The notes under the pieces are model-generated. The model was given only the letters and a program-made list of their open reading frames with translations, made no database searches and was not told the DNA's origin. Below, piece after piece: positions 12,406-23,120 of a DNA stretch of 64,000 nt. The position numbers were made by a program, and so were the translations under genes. The DNA comes from Hedera helix (lineage: Eukaryota; Streptophyta; Magnoliopsida; Apiales; Araliaceae), in assembly GCA_947179155.2 (NCBI GenBank), contig OX359273.1:13025501-13089500 (forward strand), in the 5' to 3' direction. Within the stretch, counting starts at the first letter, position 1; each line of letters starts with the position of its first letter.

Positions 12406-14128
12406 ACTATTAATTAATAAGAAGAAGATAGAGAATTATATCATTGTAGATTCTAGTTTTCCAAAGGTACGTGTTCAACTCCAATTCCTTCGTATTCTCC
12501 TTGAATTTCACCCATTAAATTTCTATAATCAACATTAGCCACCCAAATGTGTTGCTTCTAGAGGTGATCTACCAAGGAAGAATAAAGATTCAAGAAATGA
12601 ATAATGACAAACCCTAATTTTCTCTCTCTTCTAATTTCTTTGATCTATATAACTTACGAGTACTCTCCCAAACCTTATGGAAGCATATGTAACCCCAATC
12701 CATAATAAAACTTCTCTTATTTATAGATATAATTAATCATCTTAACACCTTTAGGAATATGGTTTTTAATTAAACTCCTAATCTAATTAGGAACTTAACT
12801 GATTTAATAAAATAATTATATCTAAACCATTTAGGAATTTAATTATCATTTATGAGAGTACTCTTAGTAATTGATTCCTAAACTATTTAGGAACTAAATA
12901 ATAATGATAATAGTAATAATAATAAGATTATTCTTATTAATTTATAATTAGTATTTTCAAAATATTAAATATTAAATATTAAGTTATTTAATTTATTCTA
13001 TCATCATAGTATTAATTAAACAAACTTAATTCATTATTATGATTATGTCATTTACTTTTTAAATAATTATTTTTCTTTTGCGGTGTGACCTTTTAGGTTT
13101 TCTATATTAAACCGGTTGTAGAATAAATCAATTAAAATAATTCTAATCTTATTTAAATAAATAAATTAAAATATTAATTCATTTAAGTAAATAATTTTTA
13201 TTCTACAATAAGGGTAAACTCTTTAGCGATTAACGACTTTCCAAATAATATAGATTTTAATATTTAATTAAAAAAAAAACATATTCAGTGAATAGTTACC
13301 ATACAATTTGATCATTCTACCTCACAATGTCTCACTCAAATATAAGATATGGTATTACTGTCAACTCTTATTTTATTTGATTATATGCATTTCGATTATC
13401 AAATGAATAACTCTAATTAATGTAAATTAAAAATTACTTCCTAATTTGCATTCTGCCAATTACTACTGAGTTGTCATTTATCGAATTGTATAGGCCATTC
13501 TTTTTTTTATAATAAAAGTGGTGGATTCTTTATTGACCATTCACACATCTCCATATACAACTTATTATACCCGAACATACTCTTGGATATACCTTAATTT
13601 TTTTTAGGAATATGTCAAAATATAATTCATCATACACAACATGTTTAGTGAACTTATTCTCTATATTGACATTATAAAAAAAGGAACTCATATTGACATA
13701 CAAGTAAGATTTCATTAGGTGTTCCTTGAGCGAGTCATGTTTAGTGAACTTATTCTCTGATAAGCACCTACACACTTGCTTTAATGTGTCTATACAACTG
13801 ATTATGAGATCAATCATCATCTTCATAAGAGCAAGCATAGTATGTACTAATCTATCTAGATTCACTAATCCCTATTTTAGTAATCCCATAATTAGGAACA
13901 ATTTTAGTTTTGAGCTATCTTGAATTTAGATCTCATTAGCATGATCATCATCATGATTCTAAAAGCATTGCTCAACAACTATTGGTTTATCACAATTAAT
14001 GTCATATATTAAATATGGATAAAGAAAATGCATTGGGATAAATAAATTTTTATTAATAAATGAATAAGATTACAAAGTATATATTATATCATATCAAACA
14101 TGATTGGCTTGTGTGCATACTACTTTCA
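12406..14128 (-). mobile_element. LTR C: inverted, truncated copy of the LTR A/B family
   Basis: The reverse complement aligns with LTR B from its TG start (high-coordinate end, 14128) to about 115 bp short of its CA end (low-coordinate end, about 12406). The high end abuts GTCGGTACCTTTGG, which continues the gypsy LTR (compare 26034), so the insertion was into the 5' LTR of gypsy copy I. The low end joins element L with no target duplication and only a few bases of possible microhomology. More diverged than A or B. Contains an inverted TATA box at 12718-12725. Confidence 0.88.
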
Positions 14129-14415
14129 GTCGGTACCTTTGGTAAAGATGAAGGAAAGGCTAAGACAACAGAGAATTAAAGTCAAAGTTAGAATTTGAGA
14201 TGTTTACAAACGTTATGAATCCTTATGATCTTTTATATTAGTTCAGTGACGTAATTTAAAGGTCATCGGAACCTAGGAACTTATGTAAGTCTTATGTAAC
14301 ATATTATTTATATATTTATGTTATTATGTAACTAATGGGTAGATTTATGTGATGTATAGTTGGTATCGTGGGCACTAAATTTGAGGTATAAGTACCCAAA
14401 TTTGGTGATGTTGCA
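14129..14415 (+). mobile_element. Gypsy copy I 5' LTR, terminal 287 bp only
   Basis: This matches the last part of the LTR at 26034-26319 and 51312-51610 (GGTAAAGATGAAGGAAAGGC; GAGGTATAAGTACCC). It ends GATGTTGCA followed by a PBS-like sequence. The rest of this LTR was replaced at the LTR C/element L junction. Confidence 0.85.
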
Positions 14416-14436
14416 AGTTAATATCAGAGCTGTAGG
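14416..14436 (+). promoter_or_regulatory. Gypsy copy I primer-binding site, decayed
   Basis: AGTTAATATCAGAGCTGTAGG. The initiator-Met PBS core TGGTATCAGAGC is recognisable with changes at the second and third bases. Copy II has AGTTAGTATCAGAGC at 26320. Confidence 0.7.
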
Positions 14437-14697
14437 TTATAAACTTTAGGTTGGAGAAAACTTTAAGATATAACCTTAAAAAATATAAGGAAGTAGATAT
14501 AAATGAACTCGCGATGAGTCTAGGTGATGAATTGTGGAAATTCATCAAAGACGGATGCATTAGTATAAGGGAATATAAAGCGACAAAACATAATGGTAGT
14601 TATATTATGTGATGAGATAGTACTTAAGTTAGCTACTCCAAAGGGTACATTTTTTGAGAAGTATTAAGATAGTTTATTTTATGATTGCGAATGTAGG

Positions 14698-15124
14698 ATG
14701 TCAAAGGGAGACAAACTTATAGGTGTTCTAGAAATCGGGGAAGAGTTACACGTGGCACCGAGGCAGGAAGTAATAGTTATAACAGAAAGCAAAACCAAAG
14801 AAGCAGAATTAATAGAGGATGCAGTGTCTAATAGCATACTGCATGGCAAGGATTTTGAGGATAACACATTTGATTCAGAAATGCTAGAAGGCTTCCTTGA
14901 GATGTGGGCACGTATGAATTACCTAGTAACCCATAAATCTGAGATGGAGGATAAGATATAGTAATTGGAGGAAAAGTTTGAAATCTTCAGGCTAGTAATC
15001 AGTATGTGCGGATACGCTGGGAAGAGGAAGTTATGATGAGATTGAGAGCGGAAGAGCAAACGGAAGCCCTAAGGAAGAGCTATGGAAGTAGAAAGGTAAC
15101 GAGACAGTTTAATGAAGTGATGTA

Positions 15125-15162
<38 letters not shown>

Positions 15163-15945
15163 TAATGACGTAAGGAAGGGTATGGTGAGAGAAGAAATAA
15201 GTTATGTAAATCTCGACTTTTGTGTAATATGTGGGATATGTTCTTATAAACCCTAGCTTTTGTTGTAATATAAGAGTATGCAAGACTAATAGCAAGAAGT
15301 TATAATATGTGCAAACCATGTATTCATGAGAAGCGTATTAATGTAAAACGATTATTAAATGAGCGTTGTGATGGTTGAATTCCTAGAAGGAGAAGACAAT
15401 AGTAGAATGAAACGCTTATAAAGGAAGATCATAGAACGATTATAATAGATTGTAAGGTAGCAGTTAAGCTATCAAACAGATGAAAGAGAAATGTGAACAA
15501 TAAGACATAAACATGAAAAATAAGTGAAAAGGGGTATAAGAATGATATAAGGTTAAGCAATATTCTGTATGTGATTAAGTTTTTAGAACTAATGATATAT
15601 ACTTAAAAATAATTAAGGAAGTAACGATACCATTCATTTTACGATAAACATAGATGTCGAGAGAAGGACCTTGAGAAAAAAATATACATTAGATAGCAAA
15701 AAATGAAAACAGGGAGCTGGATTGAGTCCTCTCATCGCTATTGATGAATTCATTAGTGAATGCTTTTGAGAGAGTAATCGCTAAATTTTGAGAAAGCCAG
15801 ACAGAGATTAATAAATTGAAACGGGAAGTCACTCCAGTCATGAAAAGAGAAATTCATGCTTTGAAGAAGGAAATTGTCCGTTGAGCAAAATGAAGTAGCA
15901 GCGAGGGCAAAGAAACCTTAAAAGGGAGTGGAATAAGGATAATGG
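14698..15945 (+). pseudogene. Gypsy copy I gag N-terminal region, non-functional
   Basis: An 87-codon frame (14698-14961, starting MSKGDKLIGVLEIGEEL) is followed by stops. Its first stop, TAG in GATAAGATATAG, is shared with copy II (26801-26812). A TA repeat (about 15129-15158) interrupts the region. A lysine/glutamate-rich tail (about 15640-15940) leads into the zinc knuckles. I could not find the usual retrotransposon gag core between these parts; it may have been lost or have decayed beyond recognition. Confidence 0.6.
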
Positions 15946-16510
15946 GTGTGGAAGAGAGACAAAGAAAAAAAGAAGATAAAGGCATGTGCGAGTTATGAAA
16001 AGAACCATTTAGGGATGTGTTTAAAAAGGAAAGGCAAGTGTTGTAATTACGAACGTGAATGCCATATCTCTCCTAATTGTCATGACCTAAAGCAGAATAT
16101 AAAAGGATGTTACATGTGTATAGCATTAGACCATTTGGTAAAGAATTATCCCAACGAAAGGATGAAGACTGAAAGGGGAAATGGGGATTTGAATCCATGT
16201 CGCCAAGAGAAGAAGAATGAGATGAGTGAAGGAGACGAGTGAGAAAGGAGTTATGGAGGAAGTAATTCAAATAAAAGGAAATGGAATAACATCGATAGTG
16301 TTGAAGGTGAACAAGGGGATTTGAAAGGGAAAAGAGGAACCTGTAGTGTTTGTGGGAAGGATCATTCAAGGCGATGCTTGAAAGGAAAAAACTTATATTA
16401 CAATTGCGGGCAGGGGGACACATCTTTCCCAATTGCACAAATTTAAAGAAGAAAAATGGGTGGTTTGCATGTGAATCAACAGACCATCAAATCAAGGACT
16501 ATTTGAAGAA
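15946..16510 (+). pseudogene. Gypsy copy I gag zinc-knuckle region (two triplets)
   Basis: Six knuckle-like motifs in two sets of three. Set 1: CASYEKNHLGMC, CCNYERECHISPNC, CYMCIALDHLVKNY. Set 2 (in two frames): CSVCGKDHSRRC, YYNCGQGGHIFPNC, FACESTDHQIKDY. The first of each set follows CX2CX3HX3C; the others follow CX2CX4HX4C. Several metal ligands are mutated (C to Y or F). The intervening stretch carries stops. Zinc knuckles of Gag bind the genomic RNA. Copy II has the same arrangement, so it is ancestral to both. Confidence 0.75.
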
Positions 16511-16599
16511 GGTGATTATGGATGAAGTAGAAACCAAGGAGGTAATAACAACAAGAAGCGGGCAATCGCAAAATCAATGCAATCAGACCGACCAACTGC

Positions 16600-16760
16600 T
16601 CAAACCTTCGACGTGATTGTGTAGGAGGCGACAACCTCAAAAGATACGGTGCCAGCTACCATTAGAATCAATAATATTAATGCTTACGTATTATTTGATT
16701 TGGGGTGATACCTACCCTTTGAATATGAAAAATTTGCTAGACGATCAAGTCTACCCTGAA
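16600..16760 (+). pseudogene. Gypsy copy I protease remnant
   Basis: NAYVLFDLG followed by a stop and then PFEYEKFAR resembles the retropepsin active-site region (hydrophobic-F-D-S/T-G-A, then a conserved FV..FA block). The active-site serine position is leucine and stops interrupt the frame. Copy II has lost this segment. Confidence 0.55.
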
Positions 16761-17088
16761 AAGAATTAAACCCCCCCTATGAATATAGAAGTTGCAGATA
16801 GGGGAGTAATTTTTGTAGAGTACATACATAGAATTGTTGTGTTGATATAAAGGAACTTATGTTGTCTTAATCCCAATAAAGTGGGAAATTTGATGCGATG
16901 TTATGAATAGACTTGCAATTGACTGTTAGAGGAAAAGTGTAAACCTTCAGACCCCGAATAGGTCTAAGGTAGTATTTTATGATAGCACATCACCAAGATA
17001 GTCTTGTTGACTGACGATGATGCAGGCCAAGAAGTTGTTAAGAAAAGGATGCGTAGGCTATTAAGCCTATGTTATAAACACCTAAAAA

Positions 17089-18000
17089 GTGGTAGCGGAG
17101 ATGAATAAAATACATATCGTAAAAGAATTTTCAGATGAGTTACCAGATCTTCCACCGGATAGAGAAATGTAGTTTACGATAGATTTTATGCCAGGAATGG
17201 CACTGACTTCTAAGACTCTGTATCGCATGGTGCCGATAGGGATAAAAGAACTAACAATTTAGTTGCAAGAGTTGTCGGACAAGAGTAACATTCAGCCAAA
17301 CATTTCTCAATGGGAAGCATAAGTTTTGTTCGTATAGAAGAATGACGGATCGTTGCAATTATGCATAGATTATAGAGAATTGAATAAGGTCACACTCAAG
17401 AGTAAGTATCCCTTACCCCGAATCGACGATCTTTTTGACCTGTTTAAGGGAGCAAGGTACTTCTCAAAGATAGATCTGACAATGGATTACCCTCAGTTGA
17501 AGGTAAGAAAGGAAGATATGCCTAAGATAATATTTAGAATGTGATATGGACGTTATGGACTTTTTGTAATGTCATTCAGATTGATGAACGCACCAGTAAC
17601 ATTCATAGATTTAATGAATCGAGTATTTAAGCCGTACTTTGATATGTTTATTGGGGGTTTTGTTGATGATATTTTAATTTATGCCAAGACCCAGGAGGAA
17701 TATGCAGAACATTTAAGATTGGTGTTAGAGATGTTGAGAAGGGAGAAGCTATATGAAAAGTTTGCAAAATGAGGATTTTGGATGGAGATAGAATCCAATT
17801 TTTGGGGCATGCGATTAGTAAAGAGGGAATTATCTATGGACCTTGCAAATTTGGAAGTCGTAATCAATTGGGAGCAACCAAAGTCTCCGATAGAGGTGCA
17901 ACATTCTGGGGGTTAGTGGGATATTATTGGAGATACATTCAAGATTGTTCCTAAGATAGCGAACCCCGTGAACCAATTTAACAAGAAAAATAATAAAATT
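17089..18000 (+). pseudogene. Gypsy copy I reverse transcriptase, Tekay/Del-like, dead
   Basis: Recognisable blocks in order: LPDLPPDRE (17145), LCIDYRELNKVTLKSKYPLPRID (17353 on, intact here), ARYFSKIDL, FRM-stop-YGRYG (17542), LMNAPVTFIDLMNRVFKPY, FVDDILIYA (the catalytic YXDD-type box, 17661 on), LRREKLYEKFAK-stop-GFW (17770). At least six in-frame stops and a frameshift near 17765-17820 destroy it. The TGA after FRM and the TGA after KFAK are also in copy II. The wording matches plant chromoviruses of the Tekay/Del clade. Confidence 0.9.
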
Positions 18001-18450
18001 CGTTTAGATGGATAAATGCAAGCAAGTTTTCAAGGACTGAAGAAGAATTTAAGTGAGACACACATGTTGCCTTTATCAGATAATACAGGGGAATTCGTGG
18101 TGTACAATGACGCATCGCATAAAGGGCTTGAGTGTGTATTGATGCAGGATGGCAAAGTTATCGCGTACGTGTCACAACAGTTGAAAGATTACAAGGTGTA
18201 TCTAAACCATGATTTGGAGTTAGCAATGCTGGTGTTCGCTTTAAAGATTTGGAGGAACTATTTGTATGAGGAGAAATATGAGATATATACAGAACATAAT
18301 AGTCTGAAATACATCTTTATACATAAGGAACTAAACATGATATATAGAAGGTGGTTAGAGTTCATTAAGGACTATGATTATAAGGTTTTGTACTATCTAA
18401 GAAAGGCAAACGTGCTAACGGATTCTTTGAGTCAAAAAAGGAAGGAATAG
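18001..18450 (+). pseudogene. Gypsy copy I RNase H
   Basis: The frame 18016-18450 is open for 144 codons. FVVYNDASHKGLECVLMQ carries the first catalytic aspartate region (D in YNDAS). HDLELAMLVFALKIWRNYL carries the E helix. IYTEHNSLKYIF stands where IYTDHKSL is usual, so the catalytic D is replaced by E. LRKANVLTDSLSQK corresponds to the final conserved block, with D retained. It is the best-preserved domain of this copy, but it is isolated between stops. Confidence 0.88.
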
Positions 18451-19740
18451 TTATCGATGTTGACAATTCAGGAAAAGTTGATTAATGAAATGGTGAGAAT
18501 GAAAATAGAAATGAGGGGGACCAAATGAGTAAAGAAAGAAGCTATTTATAATGGAGGTTCGACCGACATTGTTGGATAAGATAAAGGAGGCATAGAAGAA
18601 GGATGGGGAGTGTGAGAGGATAAATAGAAGGATAATGGAAAATAACGAGGAAAAGTTTAAGGTGTATAAGGAAGGAATACTAAGGTTTGAAGGACGAATA
18701 TGGGTTCCGACAGTGATGGAATTGAGGGAGGGAAGTTCTACACAAAGCGCATAATTTGACTTATTATGTTCACTCAGAGAGCACAAAGATGTACCCAATA
18801 TAAAACGAGGAGTTATCGAGTATGTCAATAGATGTTTAACCTGTCAGAGAGTTAAAGCAGAGCACCAGAGGCTGAACGGACTACTATACAACCATTGAAA
18901 ATTTCAGAATGGAAGTGGGAGCACATCACGATTGACTTCACAGTAAGATTTCCAGATACACAGAAAGGCTACAACACGATATGGATTATTGTGGACATGA
19001 TGACGAAGTCAGCACACTTTTTGCTGATAAATGTTCGATTTAATCTAAATCAGTTGGCGAAACTTTATATAAAAGATATTGTGTCAAGCATGGGGTACTA
19101 GTGTCTATTGTATAAAACAAAGATTCACGTTTACATTAAATTTTTGGAGAAGTTTACAGGAACATATAGGAACCCAGATTAAGACTGAGTACTGCTTATC
19201 ACCCCTATACCGATGGGCAGAGCAAGAGAACTATTTAGAAGCTAGAAGATATGCTCAAAGCTTGTATAATAGACCTTCAAGGAAGTTGGGACGACGAAAT
19301 ACATCCCGTTGAATTCACTTACAATAATAGTTTCCATATGAGCATCGGCATATCGTCGTACGCAACTCTCAATAGAAGAATGTGCAAAACACCGTTATGA
19401 TGTGACGATGTAGGTGAACATAAACTTGTGGCGCTAGAATTGGTACCATAAATAGCTGAGGTAATTAAGGTGATAAGGGCCAAATTGGTGGCAGCTCAAG
19501 ATAGGCAAAAAGAAGTACGTTGATCTACACCGTCAACACAAAGACTTTGAGGTTGGCAATTTTGTATTTTGAAGGTGTCTCCCTAAAAATTGGAAAAATA
19601 AGATTCAAAAATAGAGGGAAACTTAGCCAGAGATTCATAAGACCCTCGAGATTTTAAAGAGAATCGATGAAGTAGCATATGAGGTGGCATTACTTCATGA
19701 ACTTGAGCATATTCACAATGTGTTCCATGTTTTAGCAGTA
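18451..19740 (+). pseudogene. Gypsy copy I integrase
   Basis: The N-terminal HHCC zinc region lies at about 18745-18875 (CLTCQRVKAEHQ readable). The core starts near 18895 (EWKWEHITIDF, then IWIIVDMMTKSAHF with the first catalytic D). The second catalytic block, normally SDRDP, is decayed to a stop plus NKDS near 19105-19125. The later block reads EFTYNNSFHMSIG near 19310-19345. It ends with VHNVFHV-like wording near 19710-19730. Many stops and frameshifts. Confidence 0.85.
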
Positions 19741-19879
19741 TGACCATAGGAGCCCGACTAGAAGCACGTAAAATTCCTACGAATCCTATACAAATGGAAA
19801 GGGTTTTTTTTATGAAGAAATCCCTGTGTAAATCATCGATAGGAAGGAGCAGATATTACATAGTAGGGTCATACCTTTT

Positions 19880-19972
19880 GTTAAGGTAGTAAGGAGGAAC
19901 CACAATGTCGAGGAAGGTATGTGGGAGATAGAGGAAAGGATAAGAAAGGATTACCCCCACTTTTTTGCATAA
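19880..19972 (+). pseudogene. Gypsy copy I C-terminal chromodomain
   Basis: The frame reads KVVRRNHNVEEGMWEIEE, then RIRKDYPHFFA and a stop at 19970. This has the aromatic/acidic pattern (W.....EEA.WE.E) of the chromoviral chromodomain tail that targets integration to heterochromatin. In copy II this segment is deleted. Confidence 0.75.
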
Positions 19973-20006
19973 CCCTGTATTGATTTCAGGGGCAAAAACT
20001 TTATAC

Positions 20007-20018
20007 GGAGGGGGAGAA
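20007..20018 (+). promoter_or_regulatory. Gypsy copy I polypurine tract
   Basis: GGAGGGGGAGAA immediately before the LTR start TGTAGTGACCAAG. Confidence 0.85.
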
Positions 20019-20868
20019 TGTAGTGACCAAGAATTTTGTAAAGACTATTATATTAATAAAATGAGAAATTATTTGAAATTTTATGTGCACTTATATGTAT
20101 ATGTGTAATTATATGATAGAAAGAATATAGAGTTAGTTAATTCAAAGAATTTTAATTAATTATGAATTAAAGAAAGGATTAAGATGGACAAATAAATTAT
20201 GAGAGGAATGTATAATGAGCTTAAGTTATGAATTAACTAAACCTGAAAGAATGAGTCTTGCGTGATATGAGGAATAATTAAGATGTTGAATTAATCAAGT
20301 ATTGGATTGATTCGTGGATGAGGATTAAAATAAATCCAAGGTAATAATTAAATGATCTATAAATTTATTTCATGATGAGGAATATTTGAGCCAAGTGTTA
20401 TGTGATGTAACCTAGTGAAGAATTAATTTGGGCCAACCTAATATGTGTGCATGGTGGGGAAATTTAAGTAGCGCAATTCTTATTTAATTAGTAATGCATG
20501 TGGGAATGCTGGATTGGCCCAATTTAGAGTCCAAGTGGGAATTAATATAAGCCCAAGGAAGTATTAAATAAAGTCCAAACCAAGGCCCAAGCTTTGACCC
20601 AAAGTTTTAGCCCAAACCTAGAATGCTCCAAATTAGAAAAAAAAAATCATATTAATAAAGCCAAAATTTGGAGCTTTGTGTAGTTTTTAATTCCTTGAAT
20701 TTTGTATTTTTATGAGCATTGAAAAAAGGGGCCTTAAAATACTCCCAAGGCATCACTTTTTCCTTAATTTAGGGAAGCATGTTGGAAGATGACATAATTA
20801 AGTTTAATTAGCAAGTGTTGGATGATTAGTGAGAGATAAGTAAGATTAAGGATGACTCTATAAATAGA

Positions 20869-20876
20869 TTCTCCTC
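20869..20876 (+). promoter_or_regulatory. TATA box of central gypsy LTR
   Basis: TATAAATA in GACTCTATAAATAGATTCTC. The same box is at 44833-44840 in the third LTR. Confidence 0.65.
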
Positions 20877-21899
20877 CCACGCATTTAGAAAGTCCAAGTG
20901 AGTGCAAGAAAGAAGAGAGATAAGTGTTTGTGAGTCCAAGTGAGAGCAAGAAAGAAGAGAGAAAGAAAAGAGAGAAAATATAGAGAAATTCTTGAAGCCT
21001 CAAAGGAGAAAATAAGGAAGAGGTCATTGTGGAGAGCCTTACAAGATTTCTAGTAAGGAAGAAGTGTGTATCTAGAAGGTATAAAACCCTCTTAACCTAG
21101 ATCTTGGAGTTTATTATGGTATATTTAGTTATGATAGTGGTCCTTGCATGTTTGGTTGTGGGAGGTTAAGTGATGTGACAATCACGGTGGATTCCAAAGA
21201 TATAAGGTGGTTTTAAAAGCAGTATATGTGCTTTGGTTATACGTTAGTGTATAAAAAAGACATGTTAACCCTAAGTGATGAACATGATTTTGATGAAAAC
21301 AATTTAAATAAAGCTTGAACATGTTAGATCTATGAGTTATAAAACTAATCCAAGTGGAACTATCAAAATTGAAGCTAGAATGAATTTATGGTGGAAATTT
21401 TTGTAAAACATGTTCTAGGTAAACCCTAGCATGGTTAGGCTAATATTTTGGCAAATAAATATTTTTGAAAAATAATCATAACATTGAATATAATAAATCT
21501 ATGAGTTTACTTAGTAATGAACTTGGTTTGAACTCAATTGGATATAAGATGAACAAGTTATGAAGATTAGAATAAAAAATGGTAGAAATCAAAACTTGAA
21601 AATATGGTGGTTGAGCATTCCGTCACGTAACATCGTGGCGTTGCCTACATCATAAATTGCAACGCTAGGGCCCTTGCACTTTATTTTTAAAAAAATCAAA
21701 GGGCAGTGTCACAGCGCTGTCCCCAGTTCATTTCAGAGCATCGGGGTGCTGTACTTGGAACTCAGTTGATCGGTTCGTTGGCTGGGTTTGATTGGGTCAA
21801 ACAAGGTCAGATCAATTTTTTTTGTAAATAAAATAAAATGAATAATAAAATAAAAGTAAAATTAAATAAATAATAATGAAAGAAAATGGAGAATAAAAT

Positions 21900-22545
21900 A
21901 AATAAATAAATAAAGAGATAACAAATAAGATAACATTTAATTATTTTATTTGACCAATCAAGAGTAAACAAATAAAATAATAATTAAATTATTTTACTTA
22001 TAGATTATAAAGAGGAGATTAAATGAATATAGTTGAAACAAATAAAATAATAATTAAATTATTTTATTTGTAGATTAAATGAAGGAGGTTTAAATAAATA
22101 AAATAATAATAAAGATCATTTTATTTGTGAATATTGGAGATGAATTAAATGAGGATTATTTTATTATGGATTATAAATGGGAATTAAAACAAATAAAGCC
22201 TAAAAAAATAAAATAATGTTAAAAGTTATTTTATTTGTGAAACAAATAAGACTTACACAAATAAAATAATAATAATTATTTTATTTGTGGATGGTAAAGG
22301 AGACTTAAAGAAAATAGAATGTAAGCAAATAAATAATAAGGAACATTGTTTTATTTGTGAAGAATAAAATGAAAAATTAAATGAGGAATTAAACAAATAA
22401 AATAAGAAGGATTATTTTATTTGCAAATTAACCAAAGTAAGTAAAGAATAAAGGACATGTAATAGTAAATGATAATATTTGATTTTGAGGAATAAAGAGA
22501 AGTGGACAAATAAAATAATAACAAAGACTATTTTATTTGTAACAT
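21900..22545. repeat. Array of nine CAAATAAAATAA / TTATTTTATTTG hairpins
   Basis: About nine successive inverted repeats with the same 12-14 bp arms, at roughly 21925, 21968, 22040, 22096, 22212, 22255, 22324, 22394 and 22505. Arms are well conserved; loops (5-12 bases) and spacers vary. The third gypsy LTR carries six recognisable counterparts at about 45920-46260. Confidence 0.85.
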
Positions 22546-23120
22546 ATGAAGATAAATGAACCATTAATAATAAGAACTGAAGGCAATGGTGAACATAAGG
22601 ATAATAATAATGGTGGTGTTATCTGTAGAGAAGAATGATGGATATAAATGAATGTTAAGAAGCCAGGTTAATGGTGCTGGTGAAGTAGATATATAACGGG
22701 ATGTTAAGAAGTGAAGTAGAGTTAGATGGTGGAGACTTAGGAGTTAGAATATATTGACATGAATTTCAATATTACTTCAATAGAGATTAATCAATAAATC
22801 AAATCACGACTTATGTTGGTCAAATGAAGTTTATAAGCTGGAAGAAGAGAAAGCGGACGTATCAGACAAGTATCTCTTACTTGTACACCTTATTTGTTTC
22901 ATAGAAGATCTGTAGATAAAGTGAATGCCTGAATTTAAACTATCACAACTTGAATACAACCATTCATATGTGGACGCTTAGAAAGATTTCCCAAATACTA
23001 AATTGTAAATGATGAGAATTTTAAATGAAGGCAAGTTGTTTGAAATGTGAGTCTATGTCACTTGATTCGGCTTGACAGATGATGACATAAATTATCCATC
23101 TTAATCTTTGAAACAGCTAT

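Larger units (their letters stand above)
20019..23120 (+). mobile_element. Gypsy central LTR, first segment (3' LTR of copy I and 5' LTR of copy II)
   Basis: It starts TGTAGTGACC after the PPT, continues to the solo LTR at 23121, and resumes at 25524-26319. It is followed directly by the PBS of copy II, so one LTR serves both internal regions. Without the insertion it is about 3.9 kb. It contains a TATA box, a purine-rich leader, a GC-rich block (21610-21760) and an AT hairpin array (21900-22545). It is non-coding. Confidence 0.9.

Noticed and set aside
13530..13865. 111-codon minus-strand frame
   Set aside because: It is the inverted counterpart (LTR C) of the U3 frame in LTRs A and B with an indel-shifted extension. 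It is not an independent gene.
15080..15319. 79-codon minus-strand frame rich in Tyr-Ile repeats
   Set aside because: The YIYIYI stretch is a translated TA microsatellite.
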